Positions 33,516 to 42,415 of a stretch of 64,000 nt of DNA are shown piece by piece. Position 1 is the stretch's first letter. The number at the start of each line of letters is the position of its first letter. The notes under the pieces were generated by a model. It saw only the letters and a list, made by a program, of their open reading frames with translations, did not search any database and was not told the origin of the DNA. Made by a program: the position numbers and the translations under genes. Source of the stretch: Bacillota bacterium (GTDB taxonomy: Bacteria > Bacillota > Clostridia > Acetivibrionales > DTU013); the NCBI GenBank assembly GCA_023433505.1, contig JAEZCO010000007.1:62001-126000 (forward strand), written 5' to 3'.

Positions 33516-36500
33516 ATGGATACTAGTGATATCAGTAAAAATAATACAGTAAAAAGGGATTTGCTCTTCTTTTTTGTCATAAAAAATGTAGAAGAAGAAT
33601 ACGCCGGTATTGTTCCGTACATTGAATATATCAGCAAAAATATCCATCCTTCCATGCCTGCCTGCCAAAAAGAAGCCGTCTTCTGGTGCGAAGATTTCAA
33701 AACAGGCTCGGACAGCGCTTTACCCATATTCTATTGCTATGGAGATTTTTCGTTTAGAAGTAATAATAAGTTGATCGATAACCAATCCACTATCAAAGCC
33801 GCCTGTAAAAGCTTTTTACTTTTTAAAAACAATGACACAAGCAGTGTGGAATATCCCGTAAAGTCCATCAGGGATGACCCTAAGAAAGTTCTGCCGGAAG
33901 TCTTGGGGAATTCATCGCGGAATGTGAAATTTGTATTTGTCGTTAGCCCCGTCGTCTATCCGAATTTCCAGGACAACAGCGAGCCCATCATTGATGAGGA
34001 TGTGGTCAATTTCCGGTATTTTTTTCTGCTCAAGCGGAAATTCAAGCACTGCGCTTTAATTGCCGATTTAAGCCAATATCCGGATATGACCAATTATTAT
34101 TTTAAAATGTCCGATTATCTGCATTTTGAAAGAGACAATGATGTTTACTGCTATTTCAAATATCATGGTAATCCCCTCTACAATCTGCAGCTTATGCAAA
34201 AAGAACTAAAGGGAGTGCTTCACAAGTTTTTCCCATTGCTGCTGCTGAATAAGGAAACCTATCGATATCTTGTGGAAGAATCCTTGGGAAATATTATAAA
34301 AAAAGACAACAAACCCAAAGAGATTGATACGATTCTTAAGATAACCAAGGAGTTTCACAATAATATCGAGTACAGCAGACAAAGGGATAGAATAAGCGGC
34401 GAAGTAAACCGATATTCGTTGCTGACCTACCTGTACTTTTCGTTATACTATATGCGGCAGCATGAATTTCAGGTAAAAAAGCTGAGGATTGATATTGACA
34501 AACCCAAGGGACAGTTGAGCAAGCTTGAAAAAAAGCAACTGGACAATTCAATAAATAGCATCAACTGGATAGGCCTGCTGAATCTCGCCGCCAAGCAGGC
34601 GGACGGTTTGAAGCAGATCATTGAAAATATCATCTACCATTCCTCTTATTTTGAAGGCTATCTGAGCTTCAGGATCTATGACCTGGTTGACGGAAAAATT
34701 GAGCATAATCTCTCTGACAAGTACCCAGATTATTTCAGCAGCAAAAATGATCTGCTGAAAACAAATGAAGGCCGAAGCATTGATGGCTATCTATTGGTTG
34801 AAATCTGTGATTATTCGGATTTTGGAATTGTTGATACCTTCAAAAACAAGATAAAAAATGATAGAGACTTTTGGGACAGACCTTACAGCAAGAAAATCGA
34901 CGATATCCGGCTGCAGGATTTCTTCGAAAATCCGAAGGGCCCGTTCTGGGATCTGTACTACCAGTATTTCGATGAAATAAATAATTGCACCCTTCATTAC
35001 GGTATGCAGTATTATAAGAAAAATGTAGTCTGGAATGAAGGATACTTTTACGTAAAAAGCGGAAGGCGAGTAACTCAGGAATGCATATCCTCCGTAAAAG
35101 GAAGCAGCCTGTGCGAAACCATGAGCATCGAAGGTACGGCGTATACCACCATCCTTCCCATCTACTCGCCTAATCTGCCTGATATCGTGACCTCCACCGT
35201 AGAAATCGATATGAATTTGATGGACCGGTTCAGAGAAAGTCTGAACAATCCGGTAGTCATCCTCGATCAATACTCAGGAGAGGATTTCAACTATGAAATC
35301 GGGCTGGATGACGATGCTCAGGAAGTAAAAAACAACAAAATCCTGGGGATTGCAAATGAACTATCGAAGCTGATCCTTGAAAAAAATGAGGTTATCGCTG
35401 TTGACGTATCAAAATCCTCCAGAACCGTTAAGGTGGAAATGCTTTTCAAAAGCGCAATCCTCCTGATTAATAAATCCAAAACGAAAAGCAGTCTGATCCT
35501 GGCCTTTTACGGGATGGACGAGCATCAAATAACGGATTTCATCGGGAACACATTGATATGGCATGAAAAAATGTATGAATTTATGCCGGAATCCGATTTT
35601 TTTGACAAGCTTTTAAAAGCATACATCTATCTGTATGGAAGGAGCCATGAGCTGCAATATATCATCCATGGGAAAAATGTTTGCGATATCCGGAATATCA
35701 ACGAAAAGCTGGCATCCATCTATGGCTATAATACCTTCTGGTTAACTAAAATAACACAGGATATAAACAGCATCATCCATAAAAGCAATCTATCACCCAG
35801 TAAGAATTTAAAAAATGAAATACACCCGCTTTCGGTATATATAAACAATAATAGCCATACCATATTTGAGCAATGGACAAAAAGCCTTCTTGACAATGAA
35901 ATCGAAAACAGGTCCTTTGGCACGAAAATTCCGAATATACACGCAAGAACCGGATCCAAACTGCATTTCCGCCAATTTTACGAAGCGGAGCTGCTGTTTC
36001 AAAGCAACTACTTCTCCGACCGGTTTGCCTTTCTCTTTGCAAAGGAAATCATGGGAATGATCAAAGGCAAAGATAAAAAAAGAATCCTGGACAACCTGAT
36101 AATGGTTGGCTATGGAAGCTACTCGGAGATGCTTGTTAACAGGATCCACACCATTTTGGGCCTTAAGATGGGCTATATAATCTGTGAGGATACGGTAAAC
36201 CTGACCTTCAGCAATATCAACACCGTCGATTTCAATAAAGAAAACATGGACAATTACAAATTTGCATTCGTTATTCCTGTAAACACCTCCCTAACCACCT
36301 TTGACAAAATGAGAGAAGGCTTTGAGTCCGCAGTGAAAAACGAATGCAGCTATGATTTCAAGATAACGGATAAGAATCTTATTTATAACGCAACCGCCAT
36401 TCTGGTACGGGATGAAAGTCAAATCCGGGACTGCAACAATTGTTCTGCCATCGAGCAAAAGTATTACAAGCCCGAGATTACAGAATGGAGCGCCCTTACA

Positions 36501-39500
36501 AACAACGGCGCCAGGGATTTTTCAAAAACCAGGGAGATCCGAAGCTGGCTCATCCCCCAAAGGCCCGTGAAGTGTTTCGTTACAATCTGGAGCAAATGGT
36601 ACAATCCTATTCTCTGTGAGCTCTGTTACCCGAGGTCCGACAATGGCCATATAGAATATTCAAAAGAAATGCCCCTTACGGAAACGGACAAAACTTCGGT
36701 AGTGCCTTTTACCATTTTCGAAAAGGATACGGAATATGGAAACTGCAGATCGGGTATCGATGACACCAAGGTTCTGGAGCTTGGCAAATACGACGTAATG
36801 ACCTACGGACACATCGAAAGGAACGACAACCATTTCCAATATTACTTTGACAACTCCAGATACTACAAAAACAATTACCCTGCCATAAAGGATTGGCTGA
36901 AGGATATAAAAAAATTAAAAACACAGCTTTCCGAAGAATCGTGCGGTTCAAAGGAAACAAACATGTACAATTTTATCATCTCCTCAAGCCACCAGAGCAA
37001 TATGGGCTTTGTAAATGCCGTAAACGACATAATCTTCGACGGGTCGGCCCAAATTATAAGATTAGCCGTGGATAAGGAATACAGGGCAAACATAAAAACA
37101 AAGTACGGCCATTTTATCGAGCTGTATGAAAATATCAAGGATAAAGGGTCGAAGATCAATTTTCACTTTGTGGACGACACCATCGTCTCCGGAGCATCCT
37201 TCCTGAGGATCAAGAGTCTGATCCGCTCCATCTTCAACCATAAGGATCCGGAGGGCATAAATATATTCTCTGCCATCTTCCTCTTGCTGAACAGGTCTTC
37301 CGAAGATGTCATCAAGGATTATATCAATGACACAAATCATTTTTATGTCTATACCGACTTATTTGTCGAATCCATAAGAAATCCCGTGCATCAGTGCTAC
37401 TTGTGCAATGCCTTCGAGGAAAATGAGTTTTTGCAGAAAATATCCGCCACGCTGTCCATGGGCTGTTTCTGGGAAAACAACAAAAAAAAGTTCAAGCTAA
37501 TTACATATATCGAGACCCCTCTGCATAAAAAAAACAAGGAATATGAAGAAAGAGCCAACTGGTATTCCCTGAGGTTGGTGTGCTCTCACAATGCAAAAAT
37601 AGCTCTGAACGGCTTTATAAAGGATTCCACGGATTCTGACGGTGAAAAGGAAAAGGATTATTTTTCTTTAGTGGTAACCCGGATCCTGAGATTGCTGGAA
37701 GGTAGCATCGACTGCATAAAAAAGAAAAAACCTTACAGCGAATTTATGCCGGTTGACATTCTCATTTCCTATTTCAAGGCGATTGCACGGCCTCCCTTTT
37801 CCTACAGGAAATATGTGCGGGATGCCATTTTCAAAATCCTGCTGGAAATCGGCTGTGTTCTTTTGAATATTAATGCAGGACAGACTTCAAGCCTGTATCT
37901 GTCCGATAAATTGGTACGGATCGTTGAAGATATTTCAGGCCGGCGCAGCAAGGTCTCCTATGATCTGCTGGTGGTCGTGATGAAACTCTTAACGGAATTG
38001 AACTCCAATTTTATACTGCGGAAGGAAGTAATGCTTGGAATATGGAACTATTACTCCGAAATTCTGGAGAATACGGACAATGCAAGAGAAATAGACAATT
38101 TCGTTATTATTTATGCGGCTCTCATCAAAAAATTGGTTTGCCTTTATGGAGATGATGCAAAAGCAACCTGGCTGGAGTATTTACTTCTGAAGGACAGGGA
38201 GACCATTGACGGCGCTCCGGATTACAGCAAGGGCAGTCTCGATTTGATCAAGTCGGAAATCACCCGTGAGAATGTAAAGGAGAAATACCATGCTTTCATT
38301 GATCTAATCTACCTGGAAAACAACTATATCGTCAGCTCCTCCATTGATGACCTGCTGAAAAAAAACGGCAGGCATAAGAAATCGGGTTATAAGAAAATCA
38401 TCAACAAGGAATACTACCTTGAAAGTTACAAAAACCTTTTATCCCTGAACGGGCAGTTCGAAGATTTTGACAGTGTCAATTCCTACATGGTGAAATTGGC
38501 CTCCATACTGAAAAATCCCAATGGACATAGTGACCTTAGCAAAAAATACGGAAAAATTGCACGCTGCATCAATAAAATTTTCAGTTCCCAGAAGGTTTTT
38601 ATCTCCGTCGGCTCAAGCTCATCCATCAACGGAAAGAAGTGTGCCTATACCATAGGCCTTTCCGATAAAAGCCAGACGATGGTCCTTTTTCCGGAAAACA
38701 GTATTACCTATAATATCGCAAGCAGCTATCTCAGCCGGATGGGAAAAGATACCCAGCTGTCCATCAACTATGAAATAGGAAAGATTGCCGCATCGGAGAA
38801 CTATCTGGAAAACGAGATGGTCGAGGATGAAAATATCAATTACTGTATCATTTGCTATCCAATCAGGATCGGGAATGACTATGAATTTTTTGCTATTACC
38901 TGCTTGTTCGGTACCCTTGATAAGAATGAGGCTACCGAGAGAAATCTGATCCTGCAGAAATTGAAAAACATCCTTGTATTTAATCATACCATCAAAAAAA
39001 TGATCGCGTCGGATTGTGACAATGACTCCATTCAAAACTGGACCAAAGAAAAGCACTATATACGGCTGATGACAAATGTCCGGTACAGCGACCATTCCAA
39101 GTATAACAAGCTTTATGAAACCTATTGCATCCTGTGCGGCATGGCAAAAAGGCAGGATTTTAAGCCCGGAGATTCCGAAAGGCTGCTTCTCGGCAGTTTA
39201 ACAGACATGTACATAGGCAAACTGAATATGACATTGCTCTCCAAACCCAGCATTGAGGCTATCCCGGAATTCGGAACCTTCGGCGAGGTGATGGGCGACA
39301 GCCTGAAACTGCTGGAAATAGCCTACTCCTGCAACACTTTCACCCTCATCCACGAAAAAGACGGAGAAGAGACGGACTGCGGGTGTAAAATTCCTGATGA
39401 GATCCTGAATCGGTTTGTCCGGAGAAACCGTTCTAAATTCATACCACGGAGACAGCATTTGTTCTTCATCTTTCTTGAAATCATCAACAGCGCCGTAAAA

Positions 39501-39776
39501 TACGGGTCAAAAGAGGAAAATGGGAAGGTAAATATATACATCAGCATCACCGCCGAAGGATATATTATACTAAAGAATAAATGTGATGAAAGCTATGACG
39601 CCCAAAGGAAAAGGAAAATCAGAGACGCGTTGAATCGGGTCGGAAATGGTATTTCACTGGCTGTAATTAAAGAATTCTTTACAAAATTTTATGGAGACAA
39701 AAACGGTTATGTGGAAATATTATGTAAAAACGGATTTTTTATTATTAAATTGCCGATACTCAGTACTATAGTATAG
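33516..39776 (+). CDS. Giant multidomain GHKL ATPase / phosphoribosyltransferase-like protein
   Basis: 2086 aa, not matched to a known protein. In order I see: an N-terminal region of unknown fold (1-340); a divergent GHKL ATPase module with N-box QIIENIIYHS (366-375), G1-like EICDYSDFGI (429-438), G2-like HYGMQYYKK (494-502) and GTAYTTILPI (540-549); a possible STAS-like segment (about 600-680); PRTase-like module A (LIMVGYGSYSEML at 861, FAFVIPVNTSLTTFDKM at 916) followed by CNNCSAIE (973-980); PRTase-like module B (FIISSSHQSN at 1153, PRPP-loop-like FVDDTIVSGAS 1218-1228) followed by CYLCNAFE (1294-1301); a helical stretch; a GAF-like segment (about 1690-1830); and a C-terminal GHKL ATPase with N-box EIINSAVKYG (1988-1997) and G2-like GNGISL (2043-2048). 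No membrane segments. First of three operonic genes. Domain names are by eye; function unknown, probably signalling or defence. Confidence 0.7.
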   Translation: MDTSDISKNNTVKRDLLFFFVIKNVEEEYAGIVPYIEYISKNIHPSMPACQKEAVFWCEDFKTGSDSALPIFYCYGDFSFRSNNKLIDNQSTIKAACKSFLLFKNNDTSSVEYPVKSIRDDPKKVLPEVLGNSSRNVKFVFVVSPVVYPNFQDNSEPIIDEDVVNFRYFFLLKRKFKHCALIADLSQYPDMTNYYFKMSDYLHFERDNDVYCYFKYHGNPLYNLQLMQKELKGVLHKFFPLLLLNKETYRYLVEESLGNIIKKDNKPKEIDTILKITKEFHNNIEYSRQRDRISGEVNRYSLLTYLYFSLYYMRQHEFQVKKLRIDIDKPKGQLSKLEKKQLDNSINSINWIGLLNLAAKQADGLKQIIENIIYHSSYFEGYLSFRIYDLVDGKIEHNLSDKYPDYFSSKNDLLKTNEGRSIDGYLLVEICDYSDFGIVDTFKNKIKNDRDFWDRPYSKKIDDIRLQDFFENPKGPFWDLYYQYFDEINNCTLHYGMQYYKKNVVWNEGYFYVKSGRRVTQECISSVKGSSLCETMSIEGTAYTTILPIYSPNLPDIVTSTVEIDMNLMDRFRESLNNPVVILDQYSGEDFNYEIGLDDDAQEVKNNKILGIANELSKLILEKNEVIAVDVSKSSRTVKVEMLFKSAILLINKSKTKSSLILAFYGMDEHQITDFIGNTLIWHEKMYEFMPESDFFDKLLKAYIYLYGRSHELQYIIHGKNVCDIRNINEKLASIYGYNTFWLTKITQDINSIIHKSNLSPSKNLKNEIHPLSVYINNNSHTIFEQWTKSLLDNEIENRSFGTKIPNIHARTGSKLHFRQFYEAELLFQSNYFSDRFAFLFAKEIMGMIKGKDKKRILDNLIMVGYGSYSEMLVNRIHTILGLKMGYIICEDTVNLTFSNINTVDFNKENMDNYKFAFVIPVNTSLTTFDKMREGFESAVKNECSYDFKITDKNLIYNATAILVRDESQIRDCNNCSAIEQKYYKPEITEWSALTNNGARDFSKTREIRSWLIPQRPVKCFVTIWSKWYNPILCELCYPRSDNGHIEYSKEMPLTETDKTSVVPFTIFEKDTEYGNCRSGIDDTKVLELGKYDVMTYGHIERNDNHFQYYFDNSRYYKNNYPAIKDWLKDIKKLKTQLSEESCGSKETNMYNFIISSSHQSNMGFVNAVNDIIFDGSAQIIRLAVDKEYRANIKTKYGHFIELYENIKDKGSKINFHFVDDTIVSGASFLRIKSLIRSIFNHKDPEGINIFSAIFLLLNRSSEDVIKDYINDTNHFYVYTDLFVESIRNPVHQCYLCNAFEENEFLQKISATLSMGCFWENNKKKFKLITYIETPLHKKNKEYEERANWYSLRLVCSHNAKIALNGFIKDSTDSDGEKEKDYFSLVVTRILRLLEGSIDCIKKKKPYSEFMPVDILISYFKAIARPPFSYRKYVRDAIFKILLEIGCVLLNINAGQTSSLYLSDKLVRIVEDISGRRSKVSYDLLVVVMKLLTELNSNFILRKEVMLGIWNYYSEILENTDNAREIDNFVIIYAALIKKLVCLYGDDAKATWLEYLLLKDRETIDGAPDYSKGSLDLIKSEITRENVKEKYHAFIDLIYLENNYIVSSSIDDLLKKNGRHKKSGYKKIINKEYYLESYKNLLSLNGQFEDFDSVNSYMVKLASILKNPNGHSDLSKKYGKIARCINKIFSSQKVFISVGSSSSINGKKCAYTIGLSDKSQTMVLFPENSITYNIASSYLSRMGKDTQLSINYEIGKIAASENYLENEMVEDENINYCIICYPIRIGNDYEFFAITCLFGTLDKNEATERNLILQKLKNILVFNHTIKKMIASDCDNDSIQNWTKEKHYIRLMTNVRYSDHSKYNKLYETYCILCGMAKRQDFKPGDSERLLLGSLTDMYIGKLNMTLLSKPSIEAIPEFGTFGEVMGDSLKLLEIAYSCNTFTLIHEKDGEETDCGCKIPDEILNRFVRRNRSKFIPRRQHLFFIFLEIINSAVKYGSKEENGKVNIYISITAEGYIILKNKCDESYDAQRKRKIRDALNRVGNGISLAVIKEFFTKFYGDKNGYVEILCKNGFFIIKLPILSTIV

Positions 39777-39788
39777 GAGGGTTGTATA

Positions 39789-40358
39789 ATGAAAATATTA
39801 ATTCTTTTGGTTGACGACGACGAAATAAAAGAGGCAGAATCAATTGTAAAGGCATTAAACGATAGCTTTCATACCTGTTTGGCCCCTTTTGTAAATCAAT
39901 ATGTCGAGAATATCAGCGTAAAATACTTGGAAGCCGACTACAACAACAAAGAAAAGCTGGCGGAAAAACTCATAAACGAAATAAATAATAACACCGATCC
40001 CGAAACAAGATGTGTGGCACTGATCGATGTGATCCTATCGAAAATTGAAAACCAATTGCTGTTTGAACATGAGGAACCGGATTTCCCTGCCAAGACAGCT
40101 AAATTTCTAATCAGCAAGCTTGACGAAGCAGGAGTCGTCAATAATAGTATTTATATCATCACCGCCCTGGACTTTTCAGAGCATTATCAGAAATATCTTT
40201 TTGGAAACAAGGCATGGAACCTGAAATACATCCACAAATCTCAAATCATCGGACAGGAATTCAGCAAGCCCGCTATTGCAAAAATGGTGAAATATTTTGC
40301 AACAGGCGACAATGATGACCTGGAAATGATTTATAAAGAGCTCAAAAAAGTTGGATAA
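39789..40358 (+). CDS. Receiver-like protein partner of the giant ATPase
   Basis: 189 aa. It resembles a response-regulator receiver: the acidic pair in LLVDDDE (Asp9-11), the phospho-acceptor position in ALIDVILS (Asp80), Thr125 in YIITALD and Lys150 in YIHKSQ. The spacing between the acidic pair and Asp80 (about 70 residues) is longer than the usual 45, so there is an insertion. No DNA-binding output domain. GGAGGG lies 7 bases before ATG and the gene starts 12 bases after the giant protein stops, so it is translated with it. Likely a switch phosphorylated or bound by the GHKL modules. Confidence 0.7.
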   Translation: MKILILLVDDDEIKEAESIVKALNDSFHTCLAPFVNQYVENISVKYLEADYNNKEKLAEKLINEINNNTDPETRCVALIDVILSKIENQLLFEHEEPDFPAKTAKFLISKLDEAGVVNNSIYIITALDFSEHYQKYLFGNKAWNLKYIHKSQIIGQEFSKPAIAKMVKYFATGDNDDLEMIYKELKKVG

Positions 40359-40389
40359 AAATAAAAACAGATAGACTTCCGGAGGTAAA

Positions 40390-41553
40390 ATGGGGGATTT
40401 ACTGAATGATCTGGAGATATTTAAGGGCAACTTCAAGCTGCTGACTGAAGCGGAACGTATTTTGCATCATTATGTGACAACGGAAACGCTTTGGAAGATA
40501 TTGGACAGCGATTTTATGCGGGCAGGCCATGTCCGGTTCTCTAACGACAGCGAGGAATATGAGCTGGGCAAGAGGCTTGTACTGGACTTTCTAAAATCGA
40601 AAAAACATAAAATCGACAATCTGCAAAAATACAAAAAGGATTGCTTTATGATCTGCTTTTGCGCAGACAACAATTTGCTGAGCCAATGGAGAGAATATGC
40701 CAATTACGGAGTATCCATAGGCTTTGAATTCAATGATGCGGATTTTTTTACGATTATGAACAATAAGGCTACCCTGGAAAAAATACCAGAAGCGAATGAA
40801 GAACGGACATATGCATACAAAGGTGAATACTGTGTTGTCCCCAATAAGCCCTTTAAGGTGCAGTATATCAGCGAGGAAACAGCATCTCGGACAATTCACC
40901 GGATGTATAAAAAGCACTTGGACACAGACCTTAGCGATCGTAAGAAAACAAGCAAATTTTTAAACATCATACCTTATTTGAAAAATGCCGGATTTAGGGT
41001 GGAGGAAGAAAGGCGGCTGATCTTTGAGCTCGGCGAGGGGATGTCGCAGCAGAAAGTAGACTATCTGGATGTCGACGGGTATAAGAAGCCTTATATTTGT
41101 GTGAGATTCGGCAATGGCCGGAATGAATTCAAAGAATGCGGGAACATCAAGCTCAATTGCATCGGAGCAATTGAAAATGAGCTTAAAACCCTTACGGGCC
41201 TGGAATTTGAAGTCGGCAGCAGAGATAGAAACACAGTTGTTATCGAGCCTGGAAAAAAGCAGGAAGAAATATTTGATAAAGTCGTTGAAGTTTTAAAAGT
41301 AATGAAGGGTAATCTGGAATATGAGAAACTGGAAAATAGCAGTCCCGACCCAAGGCTCGATGAAGTCCTTGAAAAATTAAAGGGAATAAAGGTCTGGTGC
41401 GAAGGGCATCTACCCATAAGAAAAATCACCGTCGGCCCCAATCCAAATCAATACGAGGTAGCAGAGAGCATTGAACATTATATTCAGAATAAATATTGGC
41501 TTCGTTATGTCGATATAGAAAAATCAAAAATACCTTACAGGAATAAGAAATAA
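40390..41553 (+). CDS. DUF2971 family protein
   Basis: 387 aa. The N-terminal 260 residues carry the DUF2971 pattern: LHHYVTTETLWKIL (25-38), VRFSNDSEEYELG (48-60), CFMICFCADNNLLSQWREYA (85-104) and YGVSIGFEF (106-114). The C-terminal 120 residues are not recognised. The first motif resembles the H-[Y/I]-T opening of some ADP-ribosyltransferase-fold proteins, which is only an impression. GGAGG precedes the ATG by 4 bases; it follows the receiver gene by 31 bases and is the last gene of the operon. Best guess is the effector of this system. Confidence 0.72.
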   Translation: MGDLLNDLEIFKGNFKLLTEAERILHHYVTTETLWKILDSDFMRAGHVRFSNDSEEYELGKRLVLDFLKSKKHKIDNLQKYKKDCFMICFCADNNLLSQWREYANYGVSIGFEFNDADFFTIMNNKATLEKIPEANEERTYAYKGEYCVVPNKPFKVQYISEETASRTIHRMYKKHLDTDLSDRKKTSKFLNIIPYLKNAGFRVEEERRLIFELGEGMSQQKVDYLDVDGYKKPYICVRFGNGRNEFKECGNIKLNCIGAIENELKTLTGLEFEVGSRDRNTVVIEPGKKQEEIFDKVVEVLKVMKGNLEYEKLENSSPDPRLDEVLEKLKGIKVWCEGHLPIRKITVGPNPNQYEVAESIEHYIQNKYWLRYVDIEKSKIPYRNKK

Positions 41554-41609
41554 ATATTTTTAACGATTCCCAAATCCGGACCTGAGATCGTCAATATACT
41601 ATTCAAACA

Positions 41610-41638
41610 GCTTTAGCCACCCACGAAACAGCTAAAGC
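41610..41638. terminator. Inverted repeat between convergent operons
   Basis: GCTTTAGC (41610-41617) and GCTAAAGC (41631-41638) form a perfect 8-bp stem between the ends of the DUF2971 gene and the SGNH hydrolase gene. No T-run on either side, so a weak terminator at best. Confidence 0.4.
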
Positions 41639-41671
41639 AAAAGAACTAAAAACTTGTGGTTGTCTTGTTTA

Positions 41672-42412
41672 CTATGCATTATGGCCTGTATCAAAAACAA
41701 GGGTCTCAAATAAGGAGGCGGCAAACAAATAGTGCATTTCCCTGTCAGGGTGATTAATATGGTTGCAGAGTAAGGAAGTAGTGTCAACACCTTGCTCGTA
41801 CAGCTTTTTCCACTTCCCATAGCAATCACAAACAGGGATCTTCTCCTCTGTGCAAACTTTTCTGGCACATTCCATATAAGAATCCATTATACCGCTGTTT
41901 TGCAGATTTGCAGTGTTTTGTGCGATGCCGGAGATGAACTCATCCTTTATCCGTGGGCTGACATAGGTATTCATCATGTTGGGCGTCATGAAGACTGTCT
42001 CTGTATTTCGGGCCTTCAGCTTTTGAAAAATTCCCTTCAAGGCCTCTCCATACTCCGGTATTTTTTCAATCCCGCCATGGACGTCATTCAATCCGAAGCA
42101 TATTACTGCCAGCCGGGGAGAATAGGGCAAAAGATCTCTTTCTATTCTTTCCAGGCCCTGTACCGCATTCCCCCCGCTGATTCCCGCATTGATAATATTC
42201 AAGGGCGCAGCCGGATAAACTTTTGCAAGCATTTGCCCCAATAGGGCATGATACACCGAGCTATAGTCATAGACGTCCTTCAGGACGGAGTTCCCGTCCC
42301 GGAAAATTTCAAAGGCGCCATGTGTGATACTGTCGCCGAAAAATGCGGCAACAACCGGTGGTGAGGACTGAATATTTCTGTTTTTATCCGTAAGCTGCTT
42401 AATAAACGCCAT
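41672..42412 (-). CDS. SGNH/GDSL hydrolase
   Basis: 246 aa esterase fold: nucleophile block FFGDSITHG (about 28-36), glycine in GGNAV, block III CFGLNDVHGG and the D-x-x-H dyad region HINHPD near the C-terminus. In this locus it probably removes acetyl groups from pectic or rhamnose-containing oligosaccharides, as RhgT/YesT-type esterases do. Intracellular (no signal peptide). Its start lies 3 bases beyond the isomerase stop with only a weak ribosome site, so translation is likely coupled. Confidence 0.88.
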   Translation of the reverse strand: MAFIKQLTDKNRNIQSSPPVVAAFFGDSITHGAFEIFRDGNSVLKDVYDYSSVYHALLGQMLAKVYPAAPLNIINAGISGGNAVQGLERIERDLLPYSPRLAVICFGLNDVHGGIEKIPEYGEALKGIFQKLKARNTETVFMTPNMMNTYVSPRIKDEFISGIAQNTANLQNSGIMDSYMECARKVCTEEKIPVCDCYGKWKKLYEQGVDTTSLLCNHINHPDREMHYLFAASLFETLVFDTGHNA

Positions 42413-42415
42413 CTC

